Below are positions 59,427-64,000 of a stretch of DNA of 64,000 bases, in pieces. The DNA lies in contig NC_030852.1 in the NCBI RefSeq assembly GCF_000208745.1, positions 16,248,363 through 16,312,362 of the forward strand. The letters run 5' to 3'. The translations under genes were made by a program, and so were the position numbers. Source of the DNA: Theobroma cacao (lineage: Eukaryota; Streptophyta; Magnoliopsida; Malvales; Malvaceae). The notes under the pieces are model-generated. The model was not told the DNA's origin. It searched no databases and was given only the letters and a program-made list of their open reading frames with translations. Within the stretch, counting starts at the first letter, position 1, and every line of letters begins with the position of its first letter.

Positions 59427-61888
59427 TGTCATGACCCAAATTCTGGGTCATGACCAGCACATAGGCCCAATGGACGTAGTCCACTAAGCCCAAGCAAGCC
59501 TATTAATCTGACATGTTCATCATTCCATCATAAACTACTAAGTCATATTTCATAACTTAGAATCAAAATGATATTGAACATTGCCATCTCATACTGGCAT
59601 ACCAAACAAGTGTATATACATTGTCTACAACATGTATCTTAATAATTTACATTAAGCTTGTCTATACACAACAAAAGAATACTCGACTTTCAACGGAGAG
59701 ACTCTGATGAATGTACAACTACTGAATGCCGAGACACCTACCAAGGGTCGAATATATGAAGACACTTCGACCTAATTACCAGCTGCCTCGTGATCTAAAA
59801 ACATGAAGTTGAAAACGGTGAGTATAAACCCAGTGAGTAAACAAGAAGGGAACAAGCATACCATAAGGAATGTTTATCGAAATCATGATGCACTCATTTT
59901 CTCAAAACAATGCAATTTTTTCTAATTCTTAGTAGAACGTAAACCCCTCATGAGTAAATCACTTAAAAGATCCATACTCAACTATGGTACCAAAGAATCG
60001 AAAAATATAGCAAAACCCACAAGTTAGCCAAAATGGACAGAAAGTTTCTCGTTGCAATGAACTTCATTCTTGTTACAACGAGAACCAGGTCTGGTGAAGA
60101 CCCTCAAGCTGGAGAGTTTCTCGCTACAGTGAGAGTCAGAACATCAAGGAAAGGGTCTCATTTTTCTTTAAAACAAGCCATCCTGCTAAAATAACAATAG
60201 TAACATGTAACACATGTAAACTCCCAAATTTCAACAAATCAAATGCTCACATATTTGCATTTACAACCATATACCATATATGTATATATATATATATATA
60301 TCAATCATGATGTACACCTTCCCATCATCATCATCTCATATGCAACAACTTATGTGTACTCCCACTCGCACATAGCCGGGTCAACAACGGCTTATGTGCA
60401 CTCCCACTCGCACATAGCCGGGTCAGTAACGGCTTATGTGCACTCCCACTCGCACATAGCCGAGTCAGCAACGACTTATGTGCACTCCTACTCGCACATA
60501 GCTGGGTCCACATCAACATGCAAAGAAGCATCCAATGCATATCATGCATTTTATCATACTGTGATAGCACATAAACCATTGTATAGCACATTTTCACAAT
60601 ATAAAATCATTTTACTAAAAGCTTGTTCCCAAGGTATATTTTCTAAGACAAGTTGGATAGAATCTTTCATATTCCCCAAAACAAGTTTGAAATGCAAGTC
60701 CACTCACCAACATTCGTTGAGCCTTTAACCGACTCTTAATTCCCCTAATGATCCAATTAGGGTGATGGGGCTTCGTTAGCACCTACCATCTAATTAACAT
60801 TTCCATAATGTCAATTTACATACTATAAACCCTAAAAGTTGTGTTTTAGCTAGCTTTCAATTGCCATTTAAATGGCCATCATTTTCACTTTCCTATCAGT
60901 CCAAAGTGAATTAACAATCTCAACTACAAAATATTCACAAATCAAATCTCTAGTTTACTACCCACCTTGATAGCTTTGTAACTTTGAACTTCTTTCCAAT
61001 AGCTCTCATGCTATTAATAAAGCTTCCTCTTGCTTTCCCTAAAACACCTAACTAGTGAGAGATTATGGAAACAAGATTGTCATCATTTTCAAGGGTTTTT
61101 AAGTGAGAGAGTGGAAGAATACAAGGGTTCTAGTAAAAAGGGCACCAAGGTATGAAAATTAGAACTAGAAAGAGAAAGTTATGAAAGCTTCACATCAAGC
61201 TTCCATGGAGGAATTGAAGAAACGTGAGAGGGAAGAGAACAAGAAGAAGAAGTTGCTAGAAGGAGAGGATATTTATGGCCCAAGCTTATCCACTCCTTGG
61301 AAATTACTAAAATGCCCCTCCACAAATTAGCTTAATCCTTGAAATCCCACACTTTTTCTTCAATTTTCCCACCTAGGGTTTGTGTTCTTTCCTTTCCTCT
61401 TTACTTCATGCTTTGGCCAGCCATATGGGTGAGACTAAGAGAGTTTTAAATAGATTTTACAAGAAAATTCTAGAATAATCCAAGCTTGACACATGGCATG
61501 TTTCCATTGGTCCATGTGTAATACTTATCCATTAAGAAATCTCTCTCCACTACATAAAATGTTTCAATTATCCACAATGTAAAATGTTAATGGCTGAAAT
61601 CCATGGGCATGACAAGTGTCAAGTGGTGTAAAATTCTAAAAATTCCCATTTTATCCTCGGGTGACAAAATTACCATTTTGCCCCTAAAACATGAAAATCA
61701 ACAAAATTTTTATTTCCTTGTCATTTCACCCATATTTTCATCATTCATTTATGCTTTATGCCTACTTAAGCCATAATATTGTTTAAAACTTACTTTTATG
61801 GGCTTATTGAGAAAATGACGAAATTACCCCTGATTAGGGATATTACGTATAATTTTATCTACGAGTCTATAAAGGTCAAGGTCTCACA
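59427..61888 (-). mobile_element. Solo LTR B1 (family B), reverse orientation
   Basis: 2462 bases, TGTCATGACCC to GGTCTCACA, with perfect target duplication AACCT (59422-59426 and 61889-61893). It contains a few GCTGCAGC-type palindromes (60050-60130), the 42-base minisatellite, a TA-rich microsatellite near 60280-60302, and a TATA-like box (minus strand CCATAAATATCC, about 61267-61280). Confidence 0.96.
60349..60508. repeat. 42-base minisatellite, about four units
   Basis: Units begin CTTATGTGCACTCCCACTCG at 60349, 60391, 60433 and 60475. Because 42 is divisible by 3, both strands stay open here by chance; no gene is implied. B2 has two units and B3 a diverged set. Confidence 0.93.
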
Positions 61889-62640
61889 AACCTAGTCACT
61901 TCAAGTCTGACTGCCCATTGTTGAAAGATGAAACTTCAAAGAAAAATAAGAAATCCAAGAAAGCAATGGTGGCTGCTGCGTGGTCGGACAGTGGCACTTC
62001 AAGCTCTGAAGCTGAAGATGAAAAATCTGAGGAAAGAGCCAATATTTGTTTGATGGCACAAGATGATGAAATAGAGGTATTTTCATCCCCTTATAATAAT
62101 TCTTTTGATGACTTACAAGATGAGTATGAATGCCTTTACGATGAATTTGAAAAGTTTTTTTCAAAATACAAATCATTAAAGAAAAAGGCTGCATTACTTG
62201 AAAATGATTTGGAACAAATCAAACAAGAGTTTACTTCTATTTTTGAGCAAAGAAATATTTTGCAAGTTAAGTTAAAACACTCAAAAATAGACTTTGAGGT
62301 TTTAAAACAAGAGCTGGAAAACAAGTCTGAAGCTTTGCAAATAACTCTTGATGAAAACACAACTCTTAAAAGTTTAAAAAATGAATTTCCAAAAAGAGAT
62401 GTGTACAAAAAGAAAAATTCTGCTAATGCATCACTAAGATGCTACATTTGTAGTAAAATTGGTCATTTATCATATGACTGTTTTAAGAAAAGAAAAGTGC
62501 AAAAAATTAAGAAAATTCTGGTTCCTAAGGGATCCTTTGTTGCAATTAACACTTAAGGACCCATCAAAGTATGGGTACCTATAAAGAAAAATTAAAATTC
62601 TGTTTTGTAGGTTGAGCTGGACTTAAAGGAGACATGTTTA

Positions 62641-64000
62641 AGAGCTCAACTCAAGAAGAAAAAGCCTTGGTAAATAGACAGTGGCTGTTCACGGCACATG
62701 ACAGGACATGAAATGCTATTTGCTCAGCTGGATAAGAGAAAGAAAGGAACCGTATCCTTTGAAGATGATTCTAAAGGCAGAATCCATGGTATAGGTATGG
62801 TTGGTAAGAATTCCCAAACTCAAATTAGTCATGTGTTGTTGGTTAAAGGCTTAAAGCATAATTTACTAGGTATTAGTCAATTATATGATAAAGGATTTAA
62901 AGTATGCTTTGATTCAACTAAGTGTGAAGTGATAGATATGAGTGCAAATAAAATCTCATTTATAGGAAACAAATTGAAAAATATGTATGTAGTTTTTCTT
63001 GAAGATCTTGAAGTAAATAGTGAAGTATGTCTTGTTGGAAATGCGGAAAATGATAGTTGGTTGTGGCATAGGAGATTAGGACATGTGAGTATGCATACTA
63101 TGTCAAAATTAATTAAGAAAAATCTTGTTGTTGGACTGCCGGAGTTAAAATTTGAAAATTATAAGATATGTGATGCTTGCCAACTAGGAAAACAAGTTAG
63201 AACATCCTTTAAGACTAAAAAGATAGTGTCAACATCTAGACTTCTTGAATTGTTACACATTGATCTATTTGGTCCAATAAGCACAACTAGCTTAGGAGGA
63301 AAATCTTATGGCTTTGTAATAGTGATGACTATTCTAGATATACTTGGGTGTATTTTCTTGCTCATAAGAATGATACTTTGCAAGCATTCTTAAGTCATTG
63401 TAAGAAAGTAGAAAATGAAAAAGGACTAGCCATAGTTAGCATAAGGAGTGATCATGGAGGAGAATTTGAAAATGATGAGTTTGAAAAATTTTGCAATAAA
63501 AAGGGGTTGGATCACAATTTTTCTACACCTATAACACCTAAGAAAAATGGAGTTGTAGAGAGGAAAAACTGAACCTTAAAAGAAATGGCTAGGACTATGC
63601 TATGTGAGAACAACCTACCTAAATATCTTTGGGCTGAGGCAGTAAATACAGTAGCTTATATTCTTAATAGAGTCTTAATAAGACCCTTAATTTTAAAGAC
63701 TCCATATGAACTTTATAAAGGTAGGAAACCAAATATTTCTCACCTTAGGAGTTTTGGTTGTAAGTGCTTTGTAATGAATAATGGAAAACAACCCCTAGGG
63801 GAGTTTGATGCAAAGAGTGATGAAGCAATATTTTTAGGATATGCATTAAACTTAAAGGCCTATAGGATTTTTAACAAAAGCACCTTAACCATTGAAGAAT
63901 CAATCCTTGTAGGTTTTAATGAGTCAAATGCTTTACAAAAAGAATTTCATGATGATGATGATGATGTAGAAATCTTAGAAAAACAAATGAAGGAAATGAG
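62641..64000 (+). pseudogene. pol: pol of C3: protease, GAG-pre-integrase, integrase, truncated by the window
   Basis: Protease with catalytic D-S-G in IDSGCSRHMTGH (62674 on); the codon before it is a stop (TAA at 62671). GAG-pre-integrase domain LWHRRLGHVSMHTM ... CDACQLGKQ (63061-63195). Integrase core: first D in LLHIDLFGPI (about 63262), second in RSDHGGEF (about 63445-63465), E in NGVVERKN (about 63550-63570), in line with a DDE triad. A one-base loss near 63322 shifts the frame between the first two, and TGA follows ERKN at about 63570. Then come YLWAEAVNTVAYILNR, TPYELYKGRKPNI and FDAKSDEAIFLGYAL, continuing past 64000. It shares the frame with gag, so a single gag-pol polyprotein is likely ancestral. 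Confidence 0.9.

Larger units (their letters stand above)
58506..62556 (+). pseudogene. gag: gag of C3, split by solo LTR B1
   Basis: ATG at 58506 (MALQKSVVA). The frame has stops near 58533 and 58587, then is open to 59426. Domains: capsid (MSIYISAIDYEMWDIII ... MFDRFTNITNK), a Lys/Glu-rich stretch, and a zinc knuckle. Solo LTR B1 sits between the second Cys and the His of that knuckle. The same frame continues at 61894 and gives a C-x2-C-x4-H-x4-C knuckle if the insertion is ignored. After it come an acidic Ser stretch, ANICLMAQDDE, a coiled-coil-like region (62160-62390), and a second knuckle CYICSKIGHLSYDC (about 62440-62482). The frame stops at 62556. Confidence 0.9.
57379..64000 (+). 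mobile_element. Copia element C3 (Sirevirus-like), runs off the window
   Basis: 5' LTR, PBS, gag, protease and integrase in the + direction; the 3' portion is outside. It is the most complete family C copy here at its 5' side and complements C2, which keeps the 3' side. It is split by solo LTR B1. Confidence 0.9.

Noticed and set aside
60243..60728. Open frames on both strands across this stretch (161 and 88 codons) that could suggest a repeat protein
   Set aside because: They are produced by the 42-base minisatellite, whose period is a multiple of three. They lie in solo LTR B1 and are not kept in B2 or B3.

Overview
The window looks like heterochromatic DNA from a flowering plant, most likely a eudicot. 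It is AT-rich, and I found no convincing host gene, rRNA, tRNA gene or CRISPR array. Almost every stretch can be assigned to LTR retrotransposons of Ty3/gypsy type (a chromodomain Tekay/Del-like family A; a solo-LTR family B whose LTR ends match A; an Athila-like group F, G/H and J) or Ty1/copia type (a Sirevirus-like family C and a second copia, D). All coding regions are broken by stops, frameshifts or insertions. Names such as Tekay, Athila and Sirevirus rest on motifs read by eye, not on a search.

Left third (1-20996). A Tekay-like element A on the + strand (5' LTR partly outside the window, gag-pol 1581-6399, 3' LTR 6490-12491) sits in the leader of a minus-strand gypsy element E. E's long LTR is 13087-20996. 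Element A's 3' LTR is split by a solo LTR of its own family (A1, 7356-10307), and LTR E is split by a copia element that keeps only gag (C1, 13663-17620).

Middle (20997-49514). A minus-strand Athila-like LTR region is split by a 24.5-kb composite, element F (22017-46557, target duplication ATTCT). F carries solo LTR A2 in its 5' LTR, solo LTR B3 in its 3' LTR, and a minus-strand solo LTR J in its 3' untranslated part. J is split by copia C2, whose third ORF is split by solo LTR B2, which is split by solo LTR A3. This gives six ordered layers of insertion. Six solo LTRs (A1, A2, A3, B1, B2, B3) have perfect 5-bp target-site duplications. Right of F is a 1.5-kb tandem duplication, whose first copy is the one F split.

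Right third (49515-64000). This holds the rest of the minus-strand Athila-like element (3' region, a degraded third ORF, integrase/RNase H remains), an F-like LTR fragment, the 5' LTR and gag remnant of copia D, and copia C3. C3 is inserted in the D gag and runs off the window inside its integrase/RT region. A solo LTR (B1) splits the C3 gag exactly inside its zinc knuckle.

Points most worth a second look: a post-pol ORF of similar layout in a copia (C2) and an Athila-like (G) element; family-specific palindrome arrays in several LTRs, plus a hairpin of the same motif just upstream of the C2 third ORF; a chimeric LTR (B3) with F-like sequence over its promoter region; and a breakpoint with two templated filler pieces at 40411-40536.
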